DNA from: Toxotes chatareus
Taxonomy: Eukaryota; Chordata; Actinopteri; Toxotidae
Assembly: GCA_016801885.1 (NCBI GenBank)
Contig: CM028889.1
Location: 25,860,001-25,924,000 of the forward strand
Reading direction: 5' to 3'
DNA length: 64,000 nt
Below are positions 47,489 to 60,800 of this stretch, in pieces (position 1 is the first letter of the stretch; every line of letters starts with the position of its first letter). Position numbers and translations under genes: made by a program. Under the pieces are notes generated by a model, which saw only the letters and a list, made by a program, of their open reading frames with translations, was not told the DNA's origin and did not search any database.

Positions 47489-50239
47489 ACCAGAACACAA
47501 ACATTTCCTCAAACATGATTTCGACAGTTACAGAATAAACTGAAACAGAAATGTCTTTGGCTTATTTGTCACAATAATACTTACGGAATGTGGCTTCAAA
47601 TCAGTGCCGTCTTTGCACTGAGCTTATTGTACTTCAAGTCTCCAAATATGCGCTGATGCTCTGAAAACTGAGTTTACAGTACAAAACTTTCTTTGCAAGG
47701 GGTTTACACAGCACATTAGTGACAGACAGATAAGTGTAATCTCTAAATGTCTGTCACTGGCTCGGACACTCAGATGCCCCATCTGAGTCCAGATGACATG
47801 GTGCCCAGAGCTGGTTCACTGGTTCAGTCTGGAGCCACACACATGCCCGCGCTGGTCTGGAATCAAATCCAAGCCTGAATCCCCCCCCTGTGTTTACCCT
47901 CTTTGCTGTCCCAGTGTCTGGAAAGATAATACCAAAAAATGTGGCTGTCCAGTTGGAAAAGCACTTTGCTCAAAATCAAAAGTAAATATGGAGGGTGGAA
48001 ATTAGGCTTTTCAAACTTCAAATGGTAAATAGTGTGGACAACCAGTGGACAGTCTGATGTGATGTTTAACACACCAGCAGCACACTGAACTTATTTTGTC
48101 CAAATCTGACATCATCCTAAATCAGATCCTAACAATATATCTCATGGGCATCCACGAATGTTCTGTGTAAATCCCTTAGGTGAAGAATAACACCTGCACT
48201 CAAAATGATTTTATTTAACCATTTTAGGCGATGTTTCAGTCCAGGGTGGATCTTTGTCTCATGTAAATCACTAAACTGCCAAATGACAAAATCCTAATTT
48301 TAAGTAGTATAATTTTAAGTAATATAAATAAAATAAAAACAGATAATTTGATAATAATGAACTTTGCAAACATCCATAGACCATCTGGAGCCATGTTCAC
48401 AATAACTCTTGACCTTTTGTGTCTAAGTCTTATTGAGTTAAATGTTGCAAGAACTTTCTTGTGTCTTTCGGTGTTGTGTGTTTTAGACAAGAATGAGTTT
48501 AGTTGACAGCCAATATGATTTTAACAGTCAGGGCCCATTTGGCAGGAATGAGTGTGATGCTGGTGATGAACCAGCCTGAGATCTCTGTCATACAGTGTGA
48601 CTCCCCTCTCTCAGTCTTAAAAAGCAAAAGGGCCACAAAAGTGTATGTTCTTGAAACTTCAGTCACTTTTTACACCAACATGGAAATGCAAGAGTTATTA
48701 TAAAGTATAGCACCACTCAGAAAACCTTATTGCATCGCCCTTCATCTGTCAGCAGAAGGGAGTCAGAACACTAACATCTGGGCTCCACAGAGTAATGAAT
48801 CAACAAGCACTGCAAAACAAACACCGACTGTAAATCTGCTATAAGACAATAGTTTTGCATCCACACTGTGGCCGACAAAATATCACATGTGGCAGTTTAA
48901 CATTTTGTGGTGATTATAAAGTATGGTTACTGGCGTAAATACCAAAGAAAAGAACCAAAAAGACAGTCAGAAGAACTGCTGTCAGTGCTTCGTGTTTGTT
49001 GAGGTGACATGGTGAGCATGTGTGTTCAGGTATGTGGCTGCATCCGTTTTCATTCAGCATCTTGTTTGTCTTGTTTGCAGGCACAGTAGGCGACACTTTA
49101 CACCAGTGCTGGCGGAGTTTACTGTTCCTCTCCAGGTGGACATAATGGTCGTTTAGTTTACATCTACTGCCACATGGTGAATGCAACATCAGCCCTGGTA
49201 AGTGCTAAATACACAATTCAAAAGCCAGTGTTTTATATACTGTACGTATATATGTACTATATCTCTTTTTCATCCAAAGTGTTCCACCACCGTACTAAAC
49301 TGTATGTGCATTATCAAAACATATTAATATAAGGGTTTTAGGGTCAAACTTGCCTGAAAACATAAATGACTGGGCACATATGTGAAATATTTGGCAGAAA
49401 CAGAGAAAATATAATAAAAAGAAAATAGCTCAAAAAGGGATATAAAAAGTTCCACTTAAGGAAACTGCCCAGGGCAAAGAGGCAGCCTTCACTGAAGTGA
49501 GGTCTTCACCACGCTGAGGTTATTATCGGAGGTAAATATGTATTTCTGCTGATCATCTTAGCTCTGGGCAGGCTACACTAAGGCAATTCAACGGTTGCTG
49601 ATGCCAAGTCTAAACACAGGGAAATCAAATTATGATACAAACAGTCCATATTAAAACTATAATTCTGTCTACCAACGTATTACAACTTCTTCAGGGTAAT
49701 GTTTAATTGTCTGTTGCATGCAAACAAGAGTCAACAGCCAAACAGAGATGACGGATCCTAATGAGTGGGATTATCATATTTGTGCCTGAAGTAATGTACA
49801 GATAACACCCATTATATTTAATTTGGGCGTCCTGTTCACCAACTGTGTTAGGAAAAGAACTGCAGGGTCACTGTTAGTTTAACAGCTGAAAGAAGAAAAG
49901 ACAGTTCTTTGCCTGTTCTCTTTATATATTGTGTGCTAAGAGCTCTGGCAAGAAGTGGCTGCTGTGCAACACCAATGTGTGGTGAGAATATGTGTAACAT
50001 CCAGAAGAATAACACATCAGTTGTATGCATGGCTGCCTTTGTTCTGTGGGTGTTTCATCTCAAAGGGCCGCAATCTGTAACAATGCAATTGATGGACATA
50101 AAAAAAACCTCCTTTGTTATGTCTGCTGTCTGGAATTATATTTAACTCCTAAAGCCTTCAGCACTGATGTAGAGAGAAAAATATGGTCCCATATATGACT
50201 AATATCAAATCAATAAACCACTCACTGATCTCATTTCTC

Positions 50240-50666
50240 TTAAAGGAATAGTTTGACATTTGGAAAATATGCTTATTTGCTTTTTTTTTTTTCCCAAGAG
50301 TTAAGTGAGAAAATTGATTCTCATGTCTGTACTCTAAATATGAAGCTAAAGTCAGTAGCCGGTTAGCTTAGCTTAACATAAAGTCTTGAAACGGGGGAAA
50401 TAACTAGTCTGGCTCTGTCCATGTAGAAAATAAAGCTCACAAATGAAGACAGTGTAGCTTGTTTGTTTATTCCCGACATAAACCCAAGTGCTGGTACACA
50501 AATTTTCAGTCTTTATGCTAAGCTAAGCTAAGCTAAGCTAAGCTAAGCTAACCGGCTGTTTTCTTTACTTCTTTAGCTCTTTTATTTAGAGAGTGGTACA
50601 CATGAGAGTGGTATCAGTCTGAGAATGAGTAGAGAAGCATCAAATATCCTAAAACTATTCCCTTAA
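50240..50666 (+). mobile_element. TTAA-flanked inverted-repeat element (MITE)
   Basis: TTAA at 50240-50243 is followed by AGGAATAGTTT. The right end AAACTATTCCC (50652-50662) is its reverse complement with one mismatch and is followed by TTAA (50663-50666). The 427-bp interior has no open frame and carries a GCTAA tandem array at 50518-50551. TTAA target sites are typical of piggyBac-like elements. The sequence is of a type very abundant in percomorph fish, as I recall. It is non-autonomous. Confidence 0.7.
50518..50551. repeat. GCTAA tandem array
   Basis: Nearly seven perfect GCTAA units, internal to the TTAA-flanked element. Copies elsewhere in the family usually carry two or three, so the array appears locally expanded. 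Confidence 0.9.
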
Positions 50667-51523
50667 GGGTTTTTAAAACATCTCATTGAGAGTCTACATG
50701 AGGCTGGTGTTCTGTGCTCAGTTCCCTTTGGTACGCATGCCAGTTATGCCAGTTTCTGAAGGGACTTTCCCATAACAATTTTATTTTCTATTGAGCCCCT
50801 GGGTACACACCAAGGATACCACAACGAGAAATCTGTCCCTGTACAAACACACAATTAAAGAAAATATAAAGAACCATTACAATAACTCACTTAACATCCT
50901 AAAATGTATTAAAATTTGCCAATAAAGCACAAATGATTACTTCTGCTATAAGTTTATTCAGATCTTCTTCTTCCCTGGGAACCAATTTATTTATTATAAT
51001 TTATAGGAGTACTAATAGTTTTGCAAGCAGGAGGAATGAGTCATGCCTAATGGCTGAAAGTCGGTATGAAGCGATAAGAACCTAATGATTCTTCATGTGG
51101 TTGTTACAACAAATGGCTGTTTTATAAATGTAACTCAAAGCTCTGAATGAAAGCAGCCATAGTCAGTCAACGCCAGGCTCTTGTATTTCTCTATAAATCA
51201 TTTTTCCCTGATTAATATAGCAGATCGTATCTACCCCTCCAGAGGAAGGCACTATGAATGGTTTGAATGTCCTTGGATTTTCATCACCGGGATTTGACTG
51301 ATAGCTGAATAATAACGTGCCTGTACATTCCCTACAACACAAGTCATCCTCCTGATTGAGAAGTTTGGGGTAGCAGTGCAAAGCACATTTCCTTCTTTGT
51401 CTATGTGATGAGCACACAGTCCATCCTGTCCTCCCTGCCGTCCTGCTTGGCGCAGACACACACTGTGTTTTCATCAGGTAACTGTTTCAGGTGCCACAGG
51501 AAAGAGTTTATTTGGTGTTACCT

Positions 51524-51529
51524 TTTATT
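51524..51529 (-). terminator. gabrg3: candidate proximal poly(A) signal of gabrg3
   Basis: TTTATT on the + strand is AATAAA on the gene strand, about 60 bases past the stop. A second one lies at 51507-51512. Long 3' UTRs are usual for GABA-A subunit genes, so a distal site may be the main one. Confidence 0.35.
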
Positions 51530-51590
51530 AAGCTTGAATCTCCTCTGTGCTGTCCTCGTCTTGAAACCAAACAGGCTAGGCTGTGGTGTG

Positions 51591-51869
51591 CTAAAGGTAG
51601 AGATAGCCCACCCAGTAGACGATATTGAACAGTAAGAAGGAGGTGGGAAAAAAGACACGCGAGTATGCGTCCAGTTCAAGTAGATCTATGTGGACACGTC
51701 CTTTTCTCCATGCTCCTTCTTTACACTCCTCAAAGCAGCAGAAGAAGCTCTGGCAGTCTTTTCCATCCAGACACTCGTAGACACAGGCGTCCTCAAAGTC
51801 CTGCCAGTACATGGAGTTGTTTAAAGTGATGACAGTGTGTGAAGGTCGCACATCCAGGACAGAGTAGTT
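51591..51869 (-). CDS. gabrg3: gabrg3 last exon: M3-M4 loop end, M4 and stop
   Basis: The acceptor CTCCTCAG on the - strand is followed by NYSVLDVRPSHTVITLNNSM, then ECLDGKDCQSFFCCFEECK (a cysteine motif of gamma subunits, palmitoylated in gamma-2) and the M4 span ending LLFNIVYWVGYLYL. The stop TAG is at 51591-51593. It begins in phase 0, matching the previous exon. Confidence 0.97.
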   Translation of the reverse strand, partial: NYSVLDVRPSHTVITLNNSMYWQDFEDACVYECLDGKDCQSFFCCFEECKEGAWRKGRVHIDLLELDAYSRVFFPTSFLLFNIVYWVGYLYL

Positions 51870-54800
51870 CTGAGGAGAAGAAGAAAAGTCAGTCGTACAG
51901 AAGCACAGGAAGCGAAATGGATTTTTGAGTAATGCTCAACACATTAATGTGTGTTTTCTTTTTTCCCTGGTGAAAACTAAGTTGTTTATAGGGTTCATAG
52001 GCGGGAACATAAATAGGTCTGTTTCTTTTAGCTGAACAGAGCTTGTTACTGTAAGAGACATGAAAATTATATCTTTGCATTCATCTATTTTTTCTGTAAC
52101 ACGGCTCATACCTGTCTATATTTTATTGAGCCTACACCAAAGAAGACTAAAACATGACATTAAAGGTGCAGGTTCTGGTAGATTCGCGTTTCACAGTTCA
52201 CCTTTGTTCAGATTTGGTTGTGCACATGTACATGTGTGGCTGACAGGAACACAGATGCTGTCATGCATTTCATGTCTTTGTTTAGTCCTGCAATATACTG
52301 TAACAATAACAACATACTGTATACTGTACTGTAACTGGATCCTACACTTATCATAATGCAACTGGATAGTGTCCTTTCATTAGACTCTCACTGCCCAGTA
52401 AATAAGCACATCTTTCAAAATCCATGTCTCCAGTTTGCAGTAAAGCAGTTATGGGGATAGATAAGATCTAATGTACATAAATCTACATACAGTGAAACAA
52501 AATAGACACAAAGGAAGTAACTGGATACAGAGAAGTATTTTTAAATAGACTACCTGACCTTCTGTTTGTAATAATGTTGATTTACATGTATAACTACACT
52601 GTAATTGTCCACATCAAGATTATTTTCCTTATCTATAACCTTATGTATTATGTATATGCAGTATTAATACATCAGATGCATAAAAACAAACCTGAAACAT
52701 CCTGACTATTGCATGTGTTAAAATCAGCCATTTTTAGATATTAACCACTGGTTGAAGATATGTATTGTAACCTGAGAAATCCCTGTTAAACATTAACAGA
52801 TAAAACCTACACTGGGTTAACTTAATTCAAGCAGGAGATACATAGCAACAACTGATATATAGCCATATATCTTAACTTTAAATACAACAAAAATAATCTC
52901 ATTTGGAAAGCCCAGTGAGTGATGGTTTTATGCACAGAACATGAGATGACAGCCTGTGCCCCCCCTCCCTCAGTTGTTGATGGACTAGAAAGGGCCTGTC
53001 TGTCTTGGAAGCTTGTTCAGACTGATGCAGTGTCCCTTAAAATAGTAACAGTCTTATCAGAAGAGCTTATAAAGGGCAGCATCACATCATCTGAACCCTG
53101 AAAGGTTTTCTCACTTCCATCTTGTGCTAACAAAACCAAAGCATTATCAGAGAAAAGCTACTTTTATAACAAGTGACAGTAATACTGTACATGAGGGCAT
53201 CACCTCAGTCTACATTTATATTTTCCTATGAGTTCACTAGTAGGTGAATTTAAGGAACACAGCTGCAAGAATATTTAAAAACGAATCCAGGGCAACTTAC
53301 TGATCTTTTAGGTTCCATGCAGCTGGGTCGTCTGGCGCTGTATGAATAGTAATTTAATGTTGCGTACTCCATCAGAGCAGCAAAGACAAACAGGAAGCAG
53401 ACAGTGACGAAAAGGTCCATGGCAGTGACATAAGACACTCGGGGTAGTGACGTCCTGGCCACAGTACTGAGAGTAGTCATAGTCAGCACTGTGGTTATAC
53501 CTGAAGGTCAGAAGAAATCACAAACAATTAGTATTCATTCGAAGTCATGTCTCTGGCAAATGTAAGTCCAACCTCCAGTCTCATTTTAGCTCCTTTTTCT
53601 GTTTCCCCGAACACTCGAGGGAAATATTTCTCTAATATTTCGCAAGCTAACTTAGTCTTTCTGCTATTTCACTGGAAACAGAGAAAACTGTGTGCTGTGC
53701 ATGAGGAAATGATGAGAGCAGCGAGCGTGAGCCAAAACAGCATAAGTATTAGGCCAAAACTGTGAGCTGAAAGAGGCTAAAATGCTCTGTTTGTCTTTAT
53801 ATCCAACTCCTCTCACATTAAACAGTCAGGGATTTTCTGGGACTACACAGTGCTACAGCAAACATAAAAATACTGATTATTGCAGCTTTAATGCATGTAA
53901 AAGCATTTATTATTACATTTATGGTAAAAGTAACCGTATCTGTATCTGAACAGTGGCACAGCACTGCTAAGTTAGATGCAGATGTTGATTTGCCTTTGCC
54001 ATTTCTCAAACATCTCTGCATGATTTCATTTTTTTTCTCCATCCCTCCTCCATGAGCATTATAAAGATGCCTATAATAATAATAAAAAAAAAAAACATCT
54101 GGGACTGTTTCACCGAGGTTCCCATGGTAACAAGCTGGCCCCATCTATTTCAGGCGGACATCTCACACTTTTCCTTTAGCCTCTGCTCGCCACAGTGATT
54201 ACCCTCACTGCTGATGCTGTGGCACAGATTCTGGAGTTTTTGCTCTCATCAATAGAAGGAGCAGCAGGTTCGAAGAAAGGAAACTCTCAGACACATTAAC
54301 CTTTACTGACAGCTTAATGTGGATGAAATTGTGAGGCTGGGTGTATAACATGTCAAACATACTGTAGATGCTTTGAGGGCCCAATGTATGTGACGGCTTT
54401 CCTACAAACATAAGCAAGCGAAGTGTGTGTTAACTTGCTACAGAGCGATGATACCACTGTGACTAGGTTGTGTTCTCAAACCTGAACTGAAAGGTTTGCT
54501 GCCCCAGGCTGACTCACCCCAGTCCTTTTCTACATCTAAGGGCTTTATCTTTATTCCTCACACTGGCTTGTCTTGCCCCTGTACCTTCACAATCAGCCTA
54601 CATCTCAGATCCATTCATCATCTTCATTCTTTCTGCTGATTTGAATGCAACTGATCCAGATGCTTTAAAGAGAAGATGACAGATTAATGGCACTCGTTAT
54701 TCATTTTCTACCTCTGTCCCTTTCATCAGTGGTGAATGTACAGTATCGAACACAGTGGCTGCGCGCTGATGATACAACAGCAGGGCAGAGTGTGACACAG

Positions 54801-57800
54801 AGTGGCTGATGTTTTGCTGACAGTGGCTCGCCACTGAGAGAGGGCACAACATATTATGTGTTTCCATTAAGAGCTGAGTGAAAACCATGCATTCATACAA
54901 ATGATTCCAAAGGCAAAAACATAATTTCTTATATTTTCTTTTAAATCTAAAAGTTTCAAATTGCTGTACTTAGAGTGGCAAACTTTCCCATTTCTTAATT
55001 GAAGGTTGTTATGGTCATAATAGTTATGGTCAAAATGTAAACAGAGAAAAATGGATAAAATGTGAACAGAGAAAAAGAAAAAAAAAAGACAAATCATTTA
55101 CCTTCACCAGAATGTTCCACAGCACTGCAACAACAACAAATAGAGAGTGTGTACAAAAGAGAGAAGAAGCAGATGGAGTAACTCAAGTGGCAAATAGCCG
55201 TGTAGTATAGATAACAGCACATAAGGACAAAGCATATTCAATACAAAACATGATTAAAATGTGAAAATGGAAACTGAAAGTTGGTTGGTAGTGTTTCAGA
55301 CGTACACCTTGTCCTAGAATGGACAGACCTCCTGAAGAGCAGTAAGTCCACAGTACCTAAAGCTGTTCTGGCTGGTGTGGCATCTTTTTTGATCCAGAAG
55401 GACACCCAGGACAGGACCACGGTGAGGATGCAGGGGATGTAAGTCTGGATGGTGAAGTAGCCCATTCTTCTACTCAGGTCAAAGTACACTGTCATCACCA
55501 CATAGTCCCCTGTGTAAATGAAAAAAACTTCTTCACTCTCATGACAAATGAACAAACTCTATCTATCTATCTGTCATCTTTACCATCGTTATGCCACTGA
55601 TATCAGTTTCACAGTTTACTGTTCCCTCTTCCCTCACAACTTTAAACTTGATATTTTTCAGAGATCTGAAATGTGAGAATTTCGTACAGTAAAGGAAATT
55701 TCTTAGCAACGAGCTGGAGCAGAGCGTGATGATGTCGTCTTAATAAGGACAGCTTGCTCAGCAGGGCACCTGTGAAACAGTCTACAGAAGAGTCATTGTG
55801 CAAAACAAATTAAAGTGGTTTAAGAAGTGATTCAGTGCAGTGCATGGCAGCAACAGATGGAGAAGAGGAGAGACAGAATTGTGTTTTTGGGACTTGTACT
55901 TTGGACCTTTTGCAAGCTCAGTGTAAACAAGGAGATTATGTTATATAAGTGATGACAGGACAAGTGGTCTGACTAATGAATTTTTCCTTTTATCTTACGA
56001 ACTTTACACAAAAAAAAATCATGGAATTGACTTGAAGACCTCAGCAGGGGCTTATCAAAATGGCAGTTTTTTAAACTGACAAATGGAATTGAATTTTGGT
56101 CAGTAGTATTTCGTAGGCAAGGAAAACTCTAGGAACAGTAACTTATTTCTCCGCATATTTTTCACCTCAGGTTTGCAGTTACTTTCAGATCAAATTTGGT
56201 TTGACAGTATGTGTTTCCCAGTGTGACAGTTATCTAACAACCTACATTTCTCCTCTTTGCACCAGCTTGGCTGCACTTCAGTTCAGAATGAAGGAGTGAT
56301 AATGAAAAACTGGTGTCTGATGTGTGTGCACACCAAACATAAGTACATTTTGAGTTTATTAGCAGCGTGTCTGCAAATGTTAAACTTGTGATACAAACAG
56401 TGCCTCTTACCTGCCGTAGTCTTTATAATGTCTGTGGTGTTTCTCAGGCCCATAAAATCAAACTGGTAGAGACGCCAGGACTTCTGGTCAGCTGCCTCCA
56501 CAGAGTTCTTCCTCCACTTGTAAATCATCTCATCTCGTGGGTATCCATCTGTAATTACACAGAGCAGGTGTGTGTGACCCTTGGCGCGACATGGCACATC
56601 CTAATGATGGATACCCTGTGCAGACACACCTAAGGCCACTCAGGGCAACATTTGTCTTGTGCTGGAGGCTGGCTAATGAAAAGACAGTCTGGAATGAAGA
56701 CAGAAGCAGAAGGAAAGTAGATTAAATGAAAGCTTTGGTTCAATAATGTACTGAATCCATCTTGATGTTGGGCCTGACCTTCACATGATGTGCACGGAGC
56801 CTGGGAGTGCTTTTACAATCGATCATGTGAGGTTAATGATGGGTTAATGATTCCATTTCTGCTTTGGTGTCGCACAAGCCTGAATCTTTCCTGTCTTAAA
56901 CAGACACATAATCATTTTAAGTAGAAAAGCTAACAAAATTATGATCTTGCCTGATAGCAAATTGATGTAATGGGCTTTCAATTAAGAAAAACATTAACTG
57001 TGAGGGAAGACGTTGCCCAAACTACTAATTGTTTTCAAACATGCTTGATGAATGAATTCCATTAACATTTGCCACAGTTCCCTCGTTTGCTATTAATGAT
57101 ATCATTAAAGATTCAGCAATTGCTTTGAATTCAAAATTCTCAGAAAATAAGAGCTTACTGTCGACAAGCAGTCTTTAACTGAGCAAACTTTTATGAATGA
57201 CAACAATGCATGGGCAACACTCTGGAAGACATTTGCATAAAACATTAGTAATGGGCCCAAGGCGCAATTCATGATGCATTTCTAAGTTAACAACATTTAT
57301 AAAAGTTAATACACATTAGCCTAACAGAAAGACACAGAACTTCACAAAATAAAAGTGTTGTTTTACGCTCACCTCGCGTTGGCCACTCTGACAATATGTA
57401 ACGTGAACTGACAAAAGTCAGAAGGTAGAAATTTTTCTATCTGGTTTATGACAGTGTAGGTTTCATATTCAGCCACTGTGTGCAATGCTGCAAAGCAGTG
57501 AGCAGCGCTGCCTGATTTTTGCATCAGGTATTTAATTGGCTGCATTAGCCAGTAACTGGCATACTGGTTAGCTTTATCTATAAATGGTTTCTCAATTTGC
57601 TTTTGAGAAAAATCTCTTTATCACAAACATGCTGATATCCCAAAACAAAAACACACATGTAAACAAGGACTTTATTAATATTGGCAACTGCTGAGGAATA
57701 GATTCATGTTTTTCAGGTCTGTCTTAAAGCAAGAGTCAAATACTCATATGAACACTGAAACACTTTTTTGTCATTTGATGCATCAACAGGCTGAGCTGGT

Positions 57801-60800
57801 CAAAACAAATATCTTCAGATGTTTGTCTGTCTCTTTTTAGTACAAAATTCCATGTTTGTGTTTCCCCGGGCAGTGTATTTGTGCTGAGCCACGGTGGAGG
57901 ACAGTAACACAAGAACTTTTGGAGATATTCCCTTGATTTAACTAACTCAGACTGTGAAACCAGAAAACTGCAAGTTTGCAGATCTGTAAGTCTGATTCTG
58001 AGTGGCTGACACAGACAGATGAAACTTGTCATCTGAATTGTTTTTCTGTTGAAGTCTGTTGTACAGCTACAGTAACTGTACTTTAATCATCTAGATGTTT
58101 GGTTAGTTTTTCATTTAAAAAGAGAAATAGGTCAGTGTCTCAGTGTGGCAGCTCAGTGGAAATATCCAGTGTAAAAGGGATTATCATGACCATACACTAG
58201 AAAGATTAATTTACAACTGCAGGAAATTGGTTAGCTCTCAGTAGGAACCTGGAAATGAAAAGGTCGGATTGTCAAATAACATGTAATAGTATGAGTCAGC
58301 AAGTTACTGAGAGTTTCAGAGTCCCACTTCAAAACGTACCGTGATGGAGATGTGTCTCTAACATGGACATACAGACCAAATATCACAAAAGTATTGTGAC
58401 AGTAAGTTGACTTAGAGTGCACAAATTTCAGATGAATATTTGTGTTCATTATTGCAGAAATGTTTAGCTATTTTCACCCAATCACATGTGCTGCAAACAT
58501 AATGTGGCTTTAAAAGTGTTAAAGTGAACCAAATACTTTTTAAACTATTGTAAACCTGAACATGTTTTTATCCACTTTTTTTCTTTAGTATGAGCAACAT
58601 TAGCATTTTTACAGTTTCTGTTGTGTATACATCACCACCTGAATGTAAGTCCATTGTTTACTTCCTTTCAGCTTTGCTTAATATCTGGCTCTGACTGCCA
58701 GACGTTCCTCTTTCACCTAGTTAGTCACTAACTTCGTCCGCCTGCTGTTTGATGCAGGCAAGTCGCATCTAGTTGGTTTATTATTACTATTTTATTAGAA
58801 CATTTTCAGCAGCTGACTGCTGTGGCTGGAAACGAGGTTAACAAGAGCAGAAAGGGAACAGTCATCATCACTACTGTTAATTTCAAAATACTGATTATTG
58901 CAGAGTATATACTGTGCTCTCTTTATGTCTGTCTATTTAATTATGTGGCATATTTGCATCAAACTCAGTTGGTTATTCCAATCTCCCAGATGCATCATGG
59001 CTGTAAAGATGTGCAAATCGGCCTTAATCAGAAAACAGAGATGTTGTCATGGAAACCAATGCAACTTCTGGTGATTTTCTTAGGTAAGGAAATGGGTCTA
59101 ATGGATCACAGCAGGATGGGTCCACGGACGTCGCAGTGCAGTGATCAGGTTTTAAGCTCTCATAGGCTGCACAAGGTGCAAGAGCCTCTCACACTGAACC
59201 ACTGTCTAATTTTGATAAAAGATCTGAGAGGCCATTATACTGTAGCTCCACAGAAAAGAAGACATCGGCTATGCAGCGTGCTTCGTGTTCAGCACACTGC
59301 TCTCTTCCTCAGAGTGTGGCCATGCTCACTGAATGTCCTGCTAGATGGACTGACAGCCACCAAACAATGAGAATAAATTCCACAATCTGAATTTTACAGT
59401 GCCACTTTGTTTAAGTTAATAAACAAATTTCATGCTGTAGAGCTGTGGTGAAGCCAGCATGTAGTACTTTTTTTTTCCAATCAAATTGTTTTTTTATGGA
59501 AACGTATAATATTTCAATAGACTATAGTGATATGTGTTTAATGTATGGACTTTTTTTCTGTAATAGAGAGAAAGTTTACTGGTGTTTATGCAGTTTAGTA
59601 CCTCGGTGTCCTTCAATACATCTATGCTTTATCTTTCCTTTAGATCTGTGGACACGGCTGTAGGAGCTACGTCAAATATTGCCATAGCTACCTGCAAAAC
59701 CAGCCTCTATATGAGAGGCTAGGGATATAACATGCTGCTTCCCTCCAGTGGCTTGCACATTAACACATTTGCCGGTTGCAGGTTTTGACAAATTAGCAGT
59801 AATCAGTAATCACGTGTTATGTGGATCTCCAAAATGACAAGGCAGCAGGACATCACAGTCATCCGTGTTAAAATATCTTCAGCCAGGTGGGCAGCTGGAG
59901 CCTGCTGAGGTAGGCACTGGGTGGGGTCCAGAAACTTTTGAATGGGGGGGCTACACTGGGGTGCTGTTTTAAAGAAGGGGCTGCATTTGTAAAAAAAACT
60001 AAAAAATGTGTTAAGACTCACATTTAAAGCCCTGATTCTTGGCAACAATAAACTGTACATGTCACATAAACAGCTTTAAAAACTCTAATAGGAAACTGTA
60101 TCAATAAATAGTTGGTGTTTCTAAATTTAAATAGCCCACAGCCAGGAACTGATTATGAGAAACAGGGTCCCTGGACACAGACATGTAAAAGGCCCCCCAT
60201 CCCTCCTCCTCATAGAGAACAATGTGATGTGGAAGGTTTACTCACAGCTGGAGAAGATGAGTGGACAGGAGTGTTCGTCCATTGGAAAGTTGTGCAGCTG
60301 CAGCTGGCATTCTGCATTTATTGTCAGTCTGCAAAGAAAATAGTGAATCTTTACTGTTTTGCTGCTGTAGTAAGTAATTTAATGTGTAAGTAAAAGGTAA
60401 AAGTTAATTTCATTGTGTTTGGACATTCAAAGTATCATATATTTGAAATGAATTTTCATTAGTCTCACATCGTAATAATGTTTTAACATAATGTGACATT
60501 AACGTGGGCATGAATGCTTTAGTGCACGTTAGTTTTTAACTAAAATTATCCCTCAGCCTAGAGTGGGGTAGCAATTTTAACTAGTAGTCATCCTTCTACA
60601 GTGTAGGGGTTAGAGAAGTATGATCCATTAGTGTGAGACAGCTGTGAGAGGAAATCTAAATCACCGAGCTACAGAACATGTCCTGCAGGGGCAGGGGTTG
60701 GGAAGAATCTGCCCTTTACAGCATCGTTCTGTTTCTACATAATTGCTTTTTGAATTTCCCTCAAGGCCATCTGTAGACAACAAATGTTACAAAAACACTG

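Larger units (their letters stand above)
46201..51590. other. region 3' of gabrg3, possibly including a long 3' UTR
   Basis: On the - strand this sequence follows the gabrg3 stop codon. AATAAA hexamers on that strand occur as early as 51524-51529 and 51507-51512 and again further on. A poly-T run at 47459-47484 is a poly-A tract on that strand. Apart from the element at 50240-50666 I see no coding sequence or RNA gene. How much of it is UTR cannot be told from sequence alone. Confidence 0.4.

Noticed and set aside
51163..51474. 103-codon - strand open frame just past the gabrg3 stop
   Set aside because: It lies in the likely 3' UTR, has no recognisable domain, and overlaps other frames. The gabrg3 protein ends in the canonical YLYL before it.
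58822..59370. 182-codon + strand open frame, the longest in the window
   Set aside because: No recognisable domain, antisense to a gabrg3 intron, poor coding texture, and its downstream half is broken into different frames in copy B.
60112..60393. 93-codon + strand open frame, repeated exactly at 62873-63154
   Set aside because: It is antisense to the gabrg3 Cys-loop exon. The repetition comes from the tandem duplication, not from a conserved gene pair.
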